Shown: positions 26,748 through 36,511 of the stretch, piece after piece
Numbering within the stretch: position 1 is the first letter of the stretch
Layout: each line of letters opens with the position of its first letter
NCBI RefSeq assembly: GCF_024448895.1
Contig: NZ_JAMOIC010000017.1
Span: 1 to 64,000, forward strand
DNA: 64,000 nt
Direction of reading: 5' to 3'
Origin: Stutzerimonas stutzeri
Lineage (GTDB): Bacteria > Pseudomonadota > Gammaproteobacteria > Pseudomonadales > Pseudomonadaceae
Program-made: the position numbers and the translations under genes
The notes under the pieces: model-generated
Databases searched by the model: none
The model's input: the letters and a program-made list of their open reading frames with translations, nothing else
What the model was told of the DNA's origin: nothing

Positions 26748-28354
26748 AGCTGTTCGCCGCGACTCGCCGCCTGTTTCGCATCCTGCTGGTGGTGATCCGC
26801 TACCGCCTGGACGACATCATCCTCGACCTGCCAATGCCCTGGTGGCTGCGCGCGAGCAGCTATCTGCTGCCGTGGCGCTGGCTGCCACGGCGCAACGCGA
26901 CGCTGTCCCGTGGCGCGCGGCTGCGCCTGGCACTTGAAGGGCTGGGGCCGATCTTCATCAAGTTCGGCCAGATTCTCTCGACCCGTCGCGACCTGCTGCC
27001 ACTGGACATTGCCGAAGAGCTGGCCATGTTGCAGGACCGGGTCCCGCCCTTCGATTCAGGCATCGCCACGGCGCTGATCGAGCGCCAGCTGGGCGCGTCT
27101 GTAGGTGAGGTGTTCGCCCGCTTCGACAGCAAGCCGCTCGCCTCCGCCTCGGTCGCGCAGGTCCATGCAGCCAAGCTGCGCAGCGGCGAAGAAGTGGTGG
27201 TCAAGGTCGTCCGGCCGAATCTGCGGCCGATCATCAGTCAGGACATTGCCTGGCTGTTCCTCTTGGCCAAGACCGCCGAGCGCGCGTCGAACGAAGCCCG
27301 TCGCCTGCACCTGGTGGAAGTGGTAGACGACTATGCCAAGACCATCTACGACGAGCTCGACCTGCTGCGCGAAGCGGCCAACGCGAGTCAGCTCAAGCGC
27401 AACTTCCAGGGCTCGCCACTGCTCTATGTGCCGCAGGTGTACTGGGATCTGTGCCGGCCACAGGTCCTGGTCATGGAGCGCATCTACGGTGTGCCGGTCA
27501 CCGACATGACGCGTCTGGCCGAGCAGCGTACCGACATGAAGCAGCTGGCCGAGCGCGGCGTGGAAATCTTCTTCACCCAGGTCTTTCGTGACAGCTTCTT
27601 CCACGCCGACATGCATCCCGGCAACATCTTCGTCAGCACCCATCAACCGTGGAACCCGCAGTACATTGCGGTGGATTTCGGCATCGTCGGCAGCCTCACG
27701 CCTGAAGACCAGGACTATCTTGCGCGCAACCTGATGGCCTTCTTCAGGCGCGACTACCGCAAGGTCGCTCAGCTGCACATCGACTCGGGTTGGGTGCCGG
27801 CAGAGACCAAGGTCAACGAGTTCGAGGCAGCCATTCGCACGGTCTGCGAGCCGATTTTCGAGAAGCCACTCAAGGACATCTCTTTCGGCCAGTTGCTGGT
27901 GCGCCTGTTCCAGGTCGCCCGGCGTTTCAACATGGAAGTCCAGCCGCAGCTCGTGCTGCTGCAGAAAACCCTGCTCAACATCGAGGGGTTGGGACGCGAG
28001 CTTTATCCCGAGCTGGATCTCTGGGCCACCGGCCAACCCTACCTGGAACGCTGGATGCGCGAGCGCATGAGCCCTAAGCAATTGCTGAAGAACGTACAGA
28101 CTCAGGTCGAACAATTGCCACATCTGGCTGGCATGACGCGCGAGCTGCTGGAGCGCATGTCCAACCCCCACGCAAACAACCTGCCACCGCCCTGGCGCAA
28201 TGAACGCCGACACTGGCCGCTGCGCCTTGTCGGCGCGGTACTGCTGGGCGGCGGCGCTACGCTGGCGGCGGGCGCGGAGAGTTATGCACTGGTCACTAAC
28301 TGGCCTTCCTGGCTGATGTTGGCCGCCGGCGTTTACATCGTGGTGCGCCGATAG
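26744..28354 (+). CDS. ubiB: Ubiquinone biosynthesis protein UbiB (ADCK-like atypical kinase)
   Basis: 536 residues. The family-specific KxGQ motif (KFGQ, about residue 75), an alanine-rich nucleotide loop ([10 protein letters not shown]) in place of a glycine-rich loop, catalytic-loop H-x-D-x-H-P-G-N and metal-binding VDFG are all present. Two transmembrane segments close the protein (about 490-535). UbiB is an inner-membrane ATPase needed for ubiquinone synthesis, probably extracting precursors from the membrane. It is the last gene of the ubiEJB unit; hisI starts 49 bp later and may be read from the same transcript. Confidence 0.97.
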   Translation: MKLFAATRRLFRILLVVIRYRLDDIILDLPMPWWLRASSYLLPWRWLPRRNATLSRGARLRLALEGLGPIFIKFGQILSTRRDLLPLDIAEELAMLQDRVPPFDSGIATALIERQLGASVGEVFARFDSKPLASASVAQVHAAKLRSGEEVVVKVVRPNLRPIISQDIAWLFLLAKTAERASNEARRLHLVEVVDDYAKTIYDELDLLREAANASQLKRNFQGSPLLYVPQVYWDLCRPQVLVMERIYGVPVTDMTRLAEQRTDMKQLAERGVEIFFTQVFRDSFFHADMHPGNIFVSTHQPWNPQYIAVDFGIVGSLTPEDQDYLARNLMAFFRRDYRKVAQLHIDSGWVPAETKVNEFEAAIRTVCEPIFEKPLKDISFGQLLVRLFQVARRFNMEVQPQLVLLQKTLLNIEGLGRELYPELDLWATGQPYLERWMRERMSPKQLLKNVQTQVEQLPHLAGMTRELLERMSNPHANNLPPPWRNERRHWPLRLVGAVLLGGGATLAAGAESYALVTNWPSWLMLAAGVYIVVRR

Positions 28355-28403
28355 CCAGCGGTCGGCGAGGCTGGCACACTTGGGGCATTGAGCGGAGAAT
28401 TCG

Positions 28404-28799
28404 ATGGACTGGCTGGACCAAATCAACTGGAACGAAGACGGCCTGGTGCCGGCTATAGCCCAGGATCATCAGACCGGACGCATCCTGATGATGGCCTGGA
28501 TGAATCGCGAAGCGCTGGCCCTTACGGTAAAGGAAAACCGCGCCATCTATTGGTCACGTTCGCGTGGCAAGCTGTGGCGCAAGGGCGAGGAGTCGGGGCA
28601 TGTACAGCAGCTTCATGAACTGCGCCTGGACTGCGATGCAGACGTCGTTGTGTTAATGGTCGAGCAGATCGGCGGCATCGCCTGCCATACGGGCCGCGAG
28701 AGCTGTTTTTACCGCGTCTTCGAAAATGGCGACTGGAAGACCGTCGAACCTGTCCTCAAGGACCCGCATGCCATTTACGCGGAGCACAAGCATGAGTGA
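28404..28799 (+). CDS. hisI: Phosphoribosyl-AMP cyclohydrolase HisI
   Basis: 131 residues. The zinc/magnesium ligands of the family are visible: D-C-D-x-D in the middle and C-H-T-G-R-E-S-C near residue 95. It opens the purine ring of phosphoribosyl-AMP in the third step of histidine synthesis. It is a stand-alone enzyme, separate from HisE as usual in Pseudomonas, and overlaps hisE by 8 bp. Spacing to ubiB suggests co-transcription in the ubi-his-tat block. Confidence 0.96.
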   Translation: MDWLDQINWNEDGLVPAIAQDHQTGRILMMAWMNREALALTVKENRAIYWSRSRGKLWRKGEESGHVQQLHELRLDCDADVVVLMVEQIGGIACHTGRESCFYRVFENGDWKTVEPVLKDPHAIYAEHKHE

Positions 28800-29124
28800 C
28801 ACCTTCGCCCGTCTGGCCGAAGTACTGGAAGCCCGCAAGGGTGCAGCGGCAGACAGCTCCTACGTGGCTAGCCTCTATCACAAGGGCTTGAACAAGATTC
28901 TCGAAAAGGTTGGCGAAGAGTCGGTCGAAACGATTCTCGCCGCCAAGGATGCAGCCGTCAGCGGCGACGCCAGCGACTTGATCTATGAAACCGCAGATTT
29001 ATGGTTTCACAGCCTGGTAATGCTGGCTGCTCTGGATCAGCATCCACAGGCGGTACTGGACGAACTGGACCGGCGATTCGGTCTCTCTGGGCACGCGGAA
29101 AAAGCCGCACGCCCGCAATCCTGA
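28792..29124 (+). CDS. hisE: Phosphoribosyl-ATP pyrophosphatase HisE
   Basis: 110 residues of the all-helical MazG-like HisE family, with the metal-binding E-K-V-G-E-E-S-V-E and Y-E-x-A-D-L-W-F-H segments. It hydrolyses phosphoribosyl-ATP to phosphoribosyl-AMP, the substrate of the adjacent HisI. The start ATG 28792 lies inside the hisI end. tatA follows 26 bp downstream. Confidence 0.95.
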   Translation: MSDTFARLAEVLEARKGAAADSSYVASLYHKGLNKILEKVGEESVETILAAKDAAVSGDASDLIYETADLWFHSLVMLAALDQHPQAVLDELDRRFGLSGHAEKAARPQS

Positions 29125-29150
29125 CAAAGACAACTACGGAGTACTGCAGC

Positions 29151-29381
29151 ATGGGTTTTGGTGGAATCAGCATCTGGCAACTCCTGATCGTTCTGCTCAT
29201 CGTGGTCATGCTTTTTGGCACCAAGCGCCTCAAGGGCCTGGGCTCCGACCTGGGCGACGCGATCAAGGGCTTCCGCAAGTCCATGGGCACCGATGAGGAA
29301 AAGCCCAGCGTCGAAGAAAAACAGAGCCACACCATCGATGCCGAGGCCCGCAAGGTCGAAGATCCGACGAAGAAGAACTGA
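29151..29381 (+). CDS. tatA: Sec-independent translocase subunit TatA
   Basis: 76 residues: a single N-terminal transmembrane helix (about 5-21), the hinge F-G-x-x-x-L, an amphipathic helix and a charged tail. TatA multimerises to open the path for folded proteins bearing twin-arginine signals. It begins with [10 protein letters not shown], as expected. It is followed by tatB after 6 bp, so tatABC is an operon. Confidence 0.95.
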   Translation: MGFGGISIWQLLIVLLIVVMLFGTKRLKGLGSDLGDAIKGFRKSMGTDEEKPSVEEKQSHTIDAEARKVEDPTKKN

Positions 29382-29387
29382 GGCGCC

Positions 29388-29780
29388 ATGTTCGATATCG
29401 GCTTCACCGAACTGCTACTGATCGGCCTGGTTGCGCTGTTTGTGCTGGGCCCGGAGCGTCTGCCCGGCGCCGTGCGCACCGCAGGGCTGTGGATTGGCAG
29501 GGCCAAGCGCAGCTTTGCCAATATCAAGTCAGAGGTTGAGCGCGAGATCGGCGCCGACGAGATTCGTCGTCAGTTGCATAACGAGCGCATCCTCGATCTG
29601 GAGCGCGAGATGAAGCAGAGCATCATGCCCAGCTCACCGAGCGCCAGCAGCCCGTCCCCGCAATCGGCAACGCCGCCGCCGGACGCAGGCAATCTCAGCG
29701 CAACCTCGCCGCCAGCTGAAGAAGCCAAGCCCGCCGAAACAGCCCCCGTACCACGTCCGGACAGACCTGCCGAACCATGA
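29388..29780 (+). CDS. tatB: Sec-independent translocase subunit TatB
   Basis: 130 residues. The start [12 protein letters not shown], with Glu8 in the membrane helix and the L-G-P-E-R-L-P hinge, separates it from TatA. The C-terminal third is a proline/serine/alanine-rich disordered tail. TatB with TatC forms the receptor for twin-arginine signal peptides. It overlaps tatC by 4 bp. Confidence 0.95.
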   Translation: MFDIGFTELLLIGLVALFVLGPERLPGAVRTAGLWIGRAKRSFANIKSEVEREIGADEIRRQLHNERILDLEREMKQSIMPSSPSASSPSPQSATPPPDAGNLSATSPPAEEAKPAETAPVPRPDRPAEP

Positions 29781-30580
29781 GCAATACCTCCACTGATGAC
29801 CAGGAAATGCCGCTTGTTGCCCATCTGACGGAACTGCGCAAACGCCTGCTGCGCTGTGTAATTGCAATCTTGCTGCTGTTTGGCGCGTTGTTCTACTTTT
29901 CCCAGCAGATTTACTCGCTTGTCGCCGCACCGCTGCGGGCCTATCTGCCTGAAGGCGCGACGATGATCGCGACTGGGGTGGCCTCGCCTTTCCTGACACC
30001 CTTCAAGCTGACCATGATGGTGGCGTTGTTCCTGTCGATGCCGGTGATACTGCATCAGATCTGGAGCTTCATCGCGCCAGGCCTGTACAAGCATGAAAAG
30101 CGGATTGCAGTGCCTTTGCTGATTTCCAGCATTTTCCTGTTCTATGGCGGCATGGCGTTCGCTTATTTCGTCGTGTTCCCCATCATGTTCGGCTTCTTCG
30201 CCAGCGTCACGCCCGAGGGCGTGGCCATGATGACCGACATCGGCCAATACCTCGATTTCGTGCTGACACTGTTCTTCGCCTTCGGTGTGGCCTTCGAAAT
30301 CCCAGTGGCGACTTTCCTCCTGATCTGGGTAGGCATCGTCGACGTGGCCACGCTGCGCAAAAGTCGCCCCTATGTCGTAGTCGGCTGCTTTGTCGTCGGG
30401 ATGGTGCTGACCCCACCAGACGTCTTCTCCCAGGCCCTGCTGGCAATACCGATGTGGATTCTGTTCGAAGCAGGTTTGATCTGCGGCAGCATGGTGAAGA
30501 AACGCGACGAAGAGTTCCGCGGCGACGCGGAAGACGGCCAGACGCACACCAGCGACCTGCCACCTGACCCCCGCCCTTGA
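29777..30580 (+). CDS. tatC: Sec-independent translocase subunit TatC
   Basis: 267 residues with six hydrophobic segments. The N-terminal H-L-x-E-L-R-K-R motif that binds twin-arginine signals and the conserved P-x-x-x-x-Q-x-W-x-F-x-x-P-G-L-Y region are visible. TatC is the inner-membrane signal-recognition core of the translocase. It overlaps tatB by 4 bp, and rsmE starts at a TTG inside its stop codon. Confidence 0.96.
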   Translation: MSNTSTDDQEMPLVAHLTELRKRLLRCVIAILLLFGALFYFSQQIYSLVAAPLRAYLPEGATMIATGVASPFLTPFKLTMMVALFLSMPVILHQIWSFIAPGLYKHEKRIAVPLLISSIFLFYGGMAFAYFVVFPIMFGFFASVTPEGVAMMTDIGQYLDFVLTLFFAFGVAFEIPVATFLLIWVGIVDVATLRKSRPYVVVGCFVVGMVLTPPDVFSQALLAIPMWILFEAGLICGSMVKKRDEEFRGDAEDGQTHTSDLPPDPRP

Positions 30581-31284
30581 ACCTGCTGTTGCTGGAGGCG
30601 GCCGACTTTGTCGCCGCCGATCGGGTGGTGCTGCGTGATCGCCGCCTCACGCACATCCAGGAAGTCCATCGCGCCGAAGCGGGCGAAAGCTTAAGGGTCG
30701 GCCTGCTCGGTGGCGATATGGGGATGGGACGACTGGTACGCCTCGATCCAGCCGAAGCCGAGCTGACGATCGAATTGAACCAGGCGCCACCCGCAAAACT
30801 GCCAATAACGCTGCTCCTCGCCCTGCCACGGCCGAAAATGCTTCGTCGGGTGTTACAGACTGTGGCTTGCATGGGCGTGCCGCGGCTGGTTCTGCTCAAC
30901 AGCTACCGCGTGGAGAAGAGCTTCTGGCAGACGCCTTTCCTCGAGCCTCACGCCGTGCGCGAGCAGCTGCTGCTGGGACTGGAACAGGCACGCGACACTC
31001 TGTTGCCCGAAGTCATTATCGAGAAGCGCTTCAAGCCATTCGTCGAAGACCGCCTGCCGCAGCTGGTAGCAGGCACACGAGGTCTGGTCGGCCATCCAGG
31101 TGATTACCCCGCCTGCCCTCGCGCCCTGAGCGAACCAGTAACGCTCGCCATCGGACCTGAAGGTGGCTGGATTCCTTACGAAATCGAGAAATTGGCGGAT
31201 GCTGGCCTGCAACCCGTACAGCTCGGAGACCGCATCCTGCGGGTAGAGACAGCTGTCAGCGCCTTGCTGGCGCGTCTTTTCTGA
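30577..31284 (+). CDS. rsmE: 16S rRNA (uracil1498-N3) methyltransferase RsmE
   Basis: 235 residues, SPOUT-fold. An N-terminal PUA-like domain (about 1-70) precedes the methyltransferase domain with the family motif LAIGPEGGW and the C-terminal L-G-x-R-I-L-R-x-E-T-A segment. It methylates U1498 of 16S rRNA in the assembled 30S subunit. The start is TTG 30577 overlapping the tatC stop (TTGA), so translation is probably coupled and weak. This makes it the last gene of the ubi-his-tat transcript. Confidence 0.94.
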   Translation: MNLLLLEAADFVAADRVVLRDRRLTHIQEVHRAEAGESLRVGLLGGDMGMGRLVRLDPAEAELTIELNQAPPAKLPITLLLALPRPKMLRRVLQTVACMGVPRLVLLNSYRVEKSFWQTPFLEPHAVREQLLLGLEQARDTLLPEVIIEKRFKPFVEDRLPQLVAGTRGLVGHPGDYPACPRALSEPVTLAIGPEGGWIPYEIEKLADAGLQPVQLGDRILRVETAVSALLARLF

Positions 31285-31382
31285 GACTTCAGATCGAAGA
31301 TGCGACGCAGTACCGATGAACGTAGCGCACGCACTCGGTGCACGCATGTCAGAGACTGTGAACCCTAATAACAGTAGTTGCC

Positions 31383-31802
31383 ATGCGCCCCTTGACCATT
31401 GATCTTCACCGTCTGGAGTACGCACTCGATAATCGGGATGCCAGCGAGCATTATCTGGACCTGGAATCCGGCGAAATTCGTGCGGTTTTCCCCGGCGAAA
31501 CAGCACCAGGTGTCAACGAGAAGTACGACGTGCAGGAAGACCGCTACCTGCATATAGAGCCACTCGAGCTGGCGCAGTCGATCGCGATGCGTGAGGCGTT
31601 CCTCTTCACTCAGCACGACCCTAGCGCCCACGCGTTGCTCAGCGATGCCCTTAAGGGGCGCAAGCCGCTACGAAATTTCGACTTCAAGCTCGAAGATTTC
31701 CCTGAGGTCCGCCAGGCCTGGCTGGACTATCAAACCGTGCAGCTGCGTGAGTATGCGATCACCTGGCTGCACGAGAACGGGCTTGAAGCGTCGAAGCACT
31801 GA
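31383..31802 (+). CDS. UPF0158 family protein
   Basis: 139 residues of the uncharacterised UPF0158 family, with the typical Y-L-D-L-E-S-G-E-I segment early and L-x-G-R-K-P-x-R-x-F-D-F in the C-terminal half. It is probably a small cytoplasmic protein; no reaction is known. About 100 bp separate it from rsmE, so it may have its own promoter. It is convergent with dtd. Confidence 0.85.
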   Translation: MRPLTIDLHRLEYALDNRDASEHYLDLESGEIRAVFPGETAPGVNEKYDVQEDRYLHIEPLELAQSIAMREAFLFTQHDPSAHALLSDALKGRKPLRNFDFKLEDFPEVRQAWLDYQTVQLREYAITWLHENGLEASKH

Positions 31803-31817
31803 CGGATCTGCGGCCCC

Positions 31818-32255
31818 TCAAGTCTCAAGAAGGAAGGTCACCGGCCCGTCGTTTTGCAGATGGACCTGCATGTCGGCGCCGAAGCGCCCAGAAGCAACTT
31901 GCGCATGCTGCAACCGCGCCTGGGCGAGCAGGTAGTCATAGAGTTCTTCACCAAGTGACGGCGGTGCAGCGCTGGAAAAGCTAGGCCGCAGGCCACTGCC
32001 CGTGTCTGCCGCCAGGGTGAATTGGGAAACCAGCAACAGACCGCCGCCAACGTCGCCGAGCGAGCGATTCATCTTGCCCTGCTCGTCACTGAATACCCGA
32101 TAACGCATCAACTTGTGCAAAAGCTTGTCGGCGCGGGCGTGGTCATCGTCACGCTCCACACCGACCAGTACCAGCAAGCCCAGGTCGATAGAACCGACCA
32201 CCTCGTCTTCCACCTCGACCCGTGCATGCCGCACACGCTGGATCAAGGCCTTCAT
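31818..32255 (-). CDS. dtd: D-aminoacyl-tRNA deacylase
   Basis: 145 residues, the standard DTD length. The S-Q-F-T-L motif near the middle and the C-terminal N-x-G-P-V-T (the cross-subunit Gly-cisPro region) are present. It removes D-amino acids and glycine wrongly attached to tRNA. The ATG at 32255 overlaps the stop codon of pip (TGATG), giving a pip-dtd operon as in other Pseudomonas. Confidence 0.96.
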   Translation of the reverse strand: MKALIQRVRHARVEVEDEVVGSIDLGLLVLVGVERDDDHARADKLLHKLMRYRVFSDEQGKMNRSLGDVGGGLLLVSQFTLAADTGSGLRPSFSSAAPPSLGEELYDYLLAQARLQHAQVASGRFGADMQVHLQNDGPVTFLLET

Positions 32256-33226
32256 CAGGCTTCCTCTGGCGGCAGATCCAGCAGGCGATGAGCGATATCG
32301 GCCGCAGCGCGCACCAGCGCGTCACAGATGCCATGCTCGGATGCCGAATGCCCGGCTTCGCGGATGATCTGCAGCTCGCTGTTGGGCCAGGCCTCGTGCA
32401 GCTCCCAGGCATTCTCCAGCGGGCAGATCACGTCATAGCGGCCGTGAACGATGATGCCTGGTAGGTGCGCGATCTTGTGCATATTGCGCAGCAGTTGATC
32501 TGGCTCGAGAAAGGCGTCGTTGACGAAGTAGTGGCACTCGATGCGGGCCATGGCCAGCGCTCGATGGGTGTCCGAGAATCGATCCACAACCTGGGTGTTG
32601 GGCCTTAAGGTCGCGGTGCGCCCCTCCCAACATGACCAGGACTTTGCCGCGTGCATCTGGGCGATCTGATCGGAACCGGTCAGGCGGCGGTAGTAAGCCT
32701 GCATGAGATCGCCGCGCTCTTCGGGCGGGATGGGCGCCAGGAAGTCCTGCCAGTAATCGGGGAACAGGCGACTGGCCCCTTCCTGATAGAACCAGGAGAA
32801 CTCCTTCGGCCGGCAAAGAAAGATGCCGCGCAGGATCAGCGCATGTACGTGTTCAGGGAACGCCTGAGCGTACGCCAGCGACAACGTAGAGCCCCATGAG
32901 CCGCCGAACAGCACCCACTTGTCGATGCCGAGATGCGCGCGAATGTGCTCCATGTCGGCGACCAGATGCGCCGTGGTGTTATTTTCCAGGCAGGCGTGCG
33001 GCGTGGAGCGGCCGCAGCCGCGCTGATCAAACGTGATAATGCGATACAGATTCGGATCGGAGAACCGCCGGCTCAATGCATCACAGCCGCCGCCCGGGCC
33101 GCCATGGACGAATACCACGGGCAGGCCCTCCGGTGATCCACTCTCGTCGACATAAAGCACGTGCGGCGCTTCCACCGCCAGCTCATGCCGGGCGTAGGGT
33201 TTTATCTCCGGATACAAGGTCTGCAT
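32255..33226 (-). CDS. pip: Proline iminopeptidase
   Basis: 323 residues, alpha/beta-hydrolase of peptidase family S33. The H-G-G-P-G-G-G oxyanion region (about 41-47), D-Q-R-G-C-G-R-S and the nucleophile elbow GGSWGS are the classic proline iminopeptidase signatures; the C-terminal G-R-Y-D carries the Asp and E-A-G-H-S the His. It releases N-terminal proline from peptides in the cytoplasm. It is the first gene of the pip-dtd operon. Confidence 0.95.
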   Translation of the reverse strand: MQTLYPEIKPYARHELAVEAPHVLYVDESGSPEGLPVVFVHGGPGGGCDALSRRFSDPNLYRIITFDQRGCGRSTPHACLENNTTAHLVADMEHIRAHLGIDKWVLFGGSWGSTLSLAYAQAFPEHVHALILRGIFLCRPKEFSWFYQEGASRLFPDYWQDFLAPIPPEERGDLMQAYYRRLTGSDQIAQMHAAKSWSCWEGRTATLRPNTQVVDRFSDTHRALAMARIECHYFVNDAFLEPDQLLRNMHKIAHLPGIIVHGRYDVICPLENAWELHEAWPNSELQIIREAGHSASEHGICDALVRAAADIAHRLLDLPPEEA

Positions 33227-33306
33227 GGCACACTCCGTGGTCGGTGCGCGGGCTCGAAGTCCCGCCTGACGTTTCCGGCATCATAACGAGGTTCGAGAGG
33301 TTCGGC

Positions 33307-33738
33307 ATGCCCGTATGGAAATTAGCCGCAGCTGCTGTGGCGCTAGCCCTGATACTGGTTGGATGCGGTCGTGAAGATTCTCAGGCTGAGCTGGAAGCGG
33401 CCGCGAAATCGCTGCAGGACAGCCTGGAAAACAAAGACAACCGCGCACTCATATCGCGAATTCATCCGGAGTTCATGGCCAATGGCGAGCTGGACCGGGA
33501 CTGGGTAAAGCGTACGGCCACGCTGATGTTCCTCCGTCATCGCAACGTGCGAGTGATTGCACTCAACCACCGTAGCTGGATCGACTCTACGTATCCCGAC
33601 AAGGGTTACAGCGAGGCTCAGGTGGCTCTAACCGGCGCAGAAGGTCTGCTGCCCCAGCGTGTCGGCCACTACAACGTGCAGTTGGAATGGTGGCGAACGG
33701 ACGGTGAATGGCAATTGGCACGCCTGACCTGGGACTAG
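33307..33738 (+). CDS. Small lipoprotein
   Basis: 143 residues with a lipoprotein signal peptide and lipobox L-V-G-C (Cys at about 20), followed by a short helical stretch and an alpha+beta domain of about 100 residues. The layout resembles small NTF2-like envelope lipoproteins, but I cannot assign a family with confidence. It starts at ATG 33307, about 80 bp from and divergent to pip. Residue 2 after the Cys is Gly, which suggests outer-membrane sorting. Confidence 0.75.
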   Translation: MPVWKLAAAAVALALILVGCGREDSQAELEAAAKSLQDSLENKDNRALISRIHPEFMANGELDRDWVKRTATLMFLRHRNVRVIALNHRSWIDSTYPDKGYSEAQVALTGAEGLLPQRVGHYNVQLEWWRTDGEWQLARLTWD

Positions 33739-33787
33739 ACCTTCTCACCTCCAGCTGCCGCCCCATCAGGCAGCAGCCGGTCAAGCG

Positions 33788-34333
33788 TCAGGAAGGCTCG
33801 CCGCGCCAGATCAGCTCACTGACATCGAAGCCGCGCTTACGGGCTTGTTCGAGCAGCTGGTCGCGTGTCGTCTTATCGATCTCTTTTTCGCGAGCCAGCA
33901 GCCAGAGGTAGTCACGGTCAGGGCTGCCCACCAGCGCCACCTCATAGCCCTCATCGAGATAGAGAATCCAGTAGTGGCCCTTGGTCAGGCCTGGGAACAG
34001 TTTGCTGAACCAATTATCGAAGCGTACCCAGAGCTTGTCCGTTTGCCTGGCCTGCTGAGGTACTGCGCGCCCTGTGGCCTCTTGCCATTCGCCCTCTTTT
34101 GTTTCGCAGCGATTGGTCACCGCCACGCTGCTGTCGTCCTGCAAACGGTATTCAGCCTCCGACCGCACGCAGTTGCGCTGGAAGAACATCGGCAGCCGAG
34201 CGATCTCGTACCAAGTGCCCTGGTAACGCTGCAGGTCCACCTGACCAACCGTTTCGGGACCATCGGCATCAGAAACGGAACGTGCACACCCCACGATCAG
34301 TAAAGTGCAGCACAACGCGATGAATAAACGCAT
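33788..34333 (-). CDS. blc: Outer-membrane lipocalin Blc
   Basis: 181 residues. It has a lipoprotein signal peptide (lipobox I-V-G-C, Cys about 16) and the lipocalin G-x-W motif in YQGTWYEIARLP, then the usual beta-barrel strands, including a Y-x-x-A-L-V-G-x-P-x-R segment near the end. Bacterial lipocalins bind fatty acids and lysophospholipids in the periplasmic face of the outer membrane. It is the last gene of the fbp-DUF924-lipoprotein-blc unit; only 8 bp separate it from the gene before. Confidence 0.92.
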   Translation of the reverse strand: MRLFIALCCTLLIVGCARSVSDADGPETVGQVDLQRYQGTWYEIARLPMFFQRNCVRSEAEYRLQDDSSVAVTNRCETKEGEWQEATGRAVPQQARQTDKLWVRFDNWFSKLFPGLTKGHYWILYLDEGYEVALVGSPDRDYLWLLAREKEIDKTTRDQLLEQARKRGFDVSELIWRGEPS

Positions 34334-34341
34334 GGGAGCTC

Positions 34342-34596
34342 CTACTTCAGGCCTTGGCCGGAAAACATCATGACTTTGTCGCCCGCGAACTGAACGCTGA
34401 TGAAGCGGTTCTTCTGACCCCAGGTGCAGCTCGACATGCCAAGCGCTCCGGCGCATTCGCCCGGCTTGCCCAGCAACTTCTCGACTTCTGCACGGGACAT
34501 ACCGGCCTGGAGCTTGGCGAAATTTTCCTGGGTCACGGGGCTGCATGCTGCCAGCAGGACGACAACGGCGATCAGCGATAAATGGCGCAACGACAT
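34342..34596 (-). CDS. Small BamE/SmpA-like lipoprotein
   Basis: 84 residues: signal peptide with lipobox L-A-A-C (Cys about 18), then F-x-x-L-x-x-G-M-S-x-x-E-V-x-x-L-L-G-x-P, the pattern shared by the BamE/SmpA fold. It also has two cysteines (about 49 and 58) that could form a disulfide. It is not BamE itself (too short, different tail). Position before blc is conserved in Pseudomonas. The start ATG 34596 gives the signal peptide; earlier starts add an unrelated extension. Confidence 0.85.
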   Translation of the reverse strand: MSLRHLSLIAVVVLLAACSPVTQENFAKLQAGMSRAEVEKLLGKPGECAGALGMSSCTWGQKNRFISVQFAGDKVMMFSGQGLK

Positions 34597-34693
34597 GGCG
34601 GGTTCCTTGGTAATCGGCAGCTGGCCGTACTTGGCCGCGCCTAGCGGATATGAGATTAGGAAGCGAGTCGCCCGGGAAGGTTCCTCAGCACCG

Positions 34694-35296
34694 CTAAAAG
34701 CGCGAGCCGGGCTGGGCGAGAAAGGCCAGTTCGGCCTCATTGGATAAGCGCCCCAACACCTCGTTGCGATGTGGGAAGCGGCCGAAGCGGGCGATCACCT
34801 GCCGATGACGCTCGGCGAAGTCGAGGAAGTCAGCAAACACCTTACGCTCATCAGCATCGGCGATGTTGTGCAGCGATTCGAACTGCTGCACCGCCTGATC
34901 CTGAACGCTGAGGTTTTCCGAGTGTTCGAGAACGAGATAGATGAAGACGCGCTGGATTGGCGCAAGCAGGACATCGCCACCATGGGCCATGCCGTCGCGA
35001 ACGAGCTGAAGCGCATGCTCGTCGCCCGAGAAAGCCCTCAGCGTGCCTCGGTAGATCATCCGAGGAAGCTGATCGAGCAGCAACACCAATGCTAGCCAGC
35101 CTTGAGGTGACTCGGCCCAGTGGTCCAGTTCGCCTGCCAGTGCTTTTTCGACCAGCTCACCGAAGCGCTCGCGGGCTTCGGCATCCTGCTGCGGGGTGTA
35201 ACCGAACCACAGCCGGCTCTTGTCATTGGAGACTTCAACGGCCGTCGCGCCCCCGCCGAACCACCAGTTCAGCAGATCCTGCGACGGCGAGGACAA
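34694..35296 (-). CDS. DUF924 family protein
   Basis: 200 residues, all-helical and tetratricopeptide-like as in the DUF924 family. Conserved landmarks are the early W-F (LNWWFG), L-x-L-L-L-D-Q-L-P-R-M-I-Y-R-G and the C-terminal F-G-R-F-P-H-R-N-x-x-L-G-R segments. The family has no assigned biochemical role. It lies 4 bp after fbp and is probably co-transcribed with it. Confidence 0.9.
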   Translation of the reverse strand: MSSPSQDLLNWWFGGGATAVEVSNDKSRLWFGYTPQQDAEARERFGELVEKALAGELDHWAESPQGWLALVLLLDQLPRMIYRGTLRAFSGDEHALQLVRDGMAHGGDVLLAPIQRVFIYLVLEHSENLSVQDQAVQQFESLHNIADADERKVFADFLDFAERHRQVIARFGRFPHRNEVLGRLSNEAELAFLAQPGSRF

Positions 35297-35300
35297 ACCG

Positions 35301-36311
35301 TCAGCCCTGATGGTAGCCGGTCACACGCTCCACTTCTTCCTTGGAGCCCAAGAAGACCGGTACGCGCTGGTGCAGGGATTCGGGTTGTACATCGAGGATG
35401 CGTTGGGTGCCGGTGGTTGCGGCGCCGCCGGCCTGCTCGATGATGAAGGACATAGGATTGGCCTCGTACATCAGGCGCAGCTTGCCGGCCTTGCCAGGCT
35501 CGCGGGAGTCCTTGGGGTACATGAACATGCCACCACGGGTCAGGATGCGGTGCACGTCGGCCACCATCGAGGCGATCCAGCGCATGTTGTAGTTCTTGTT
35601 CAGCGGGCCGTCCGAACCGGCCAGCAGTTCGCCCACGTAACGCTGTACCGGAGCTTCCCAGTGACGTTGATTGGACATGTTGATGGCGAACTCGGCGGTG
35701 CTTTCCGGGACGCGGATGTTCTCGTGAGTAAGCACGAAGCTGCCCAGCTCGCGATCTAGGGTGAAGCCCATGACGCCGTTGCCCAGCGTCAGCATGAGCA
35801 TGGTCTGCGGGCCGTAGATGGCATAACCGGCTGCGACCTGCTTGGTGCCTGACTGAAGGAAGGCTTCCTCGCCCAACGCATCATTCTGGGAGAAGCATGC
35901 GTCCGGGCAGCGCAGCACGGAGAAGATGGTGCCGACCGATACGTTGACATCGATGTTGCTGGAGCCGTCCAGCGGGTCGAATACCAGCAGGTAGGCGCCC
36001 TTGGGGTACTTACCGGGGATCTGGTAGGCGTTATCCATTTCCTCGGAGGCCATGCCAGCCAGGTGACCACCCCACTCGTTGGCTTCGAGCAGAATTTCGT
36101 TGGACAACACGTCCAGCTTCTTCTGCACTTCGCCCTGGATGTTCTCGGTCTCGGTAGCGCCGAGGACGCCGCCCAGCGCGCCTTTGGACACGGCGTGGCT
36201 GATTTCCTTGCACGCTCGAGCCACTACCTCGATTAGGAAGCGCAGATCCGCAGGGGTGTTGTTGCTGCGGGTCTGCTCGATCAGGTAGCGACTCAGGGTT
36301 ACGCGTGACAT
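35301..36311 (-). CDS. fbp: Class I fructose-1,6-bisphosphatase
   Basis: 336 residues, normal for class I FBPase. The metal-binding signature [10 protein letters not shown] and an upstream G-E-x-Q motif ([12 protein letters not shown]) are present, and the C-terminal region binds the sugar phosphate. It hydrolyses fructose 1,6-bisphosphate to fructose 6-phosphate, the committed gluconeogenic step that feeds the Entner-Doudoroff cycle in Pseudomonas. It leads the fbp-DUF924-lipoprotein-blc operon; glgP lies upstream, with 200 bp of featureless spacer between. Confidence 0.97.
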   Translation of the reverse strand: MSRVTLSRYLIEQTRSNNTPADLRFLIEVVARACKEISHAVSKGALGGVLGATETENIQGEVQKKLDVLSNEILLEANEWGGHLAGMASEEMDNAYQIPGKYPKGAYLLVFDPLDGSSNIDVNVSVGTIFSVLRCPDACFSQNDALGEEAFLQSGTKQVAAGYAIYGPQTMLMLTLGNGVMGFTLDRELGSFVLTHENIRVPESTAEFAINMSNQRHWEAPVQRYVGELLAGSDGPLNKNYNMRWIASMVADVHRILTRGGMFMYPKDSREPGKAGKLRLMYEANPMSFIIEQAGGAATTGTQRILDVQPESLHQRVPVFLGSKEEVERVTGYHQG

Positions 36312-36511
36312 GGAATGGCTCCGGAGGATGAAAAAACCCGCGCAGTTTAGCAGGCCAAGGGGAAACTAACCCCCCTCAGACCTGCCGATGCCGCTCAGAG
36401 TTCAGCGAAGCGGCAAAGTGCCTGCACCGCTACCTTCAAAGCCACCCCTTAGCCGACCGCAGCCTGAAGACAACCCTGCAGAGCAGGCCTGCCTTTCGGC
36501 CAGCAGCACCG

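Noticed and set aside
27056-28426. Long open frames opposite ubiB, and similar ones opposite the YdeP-like gene, ntrC and zwf
   Set aside because: All are mirror images of well-conserved genes and lack ribosome-binding sites and homology.
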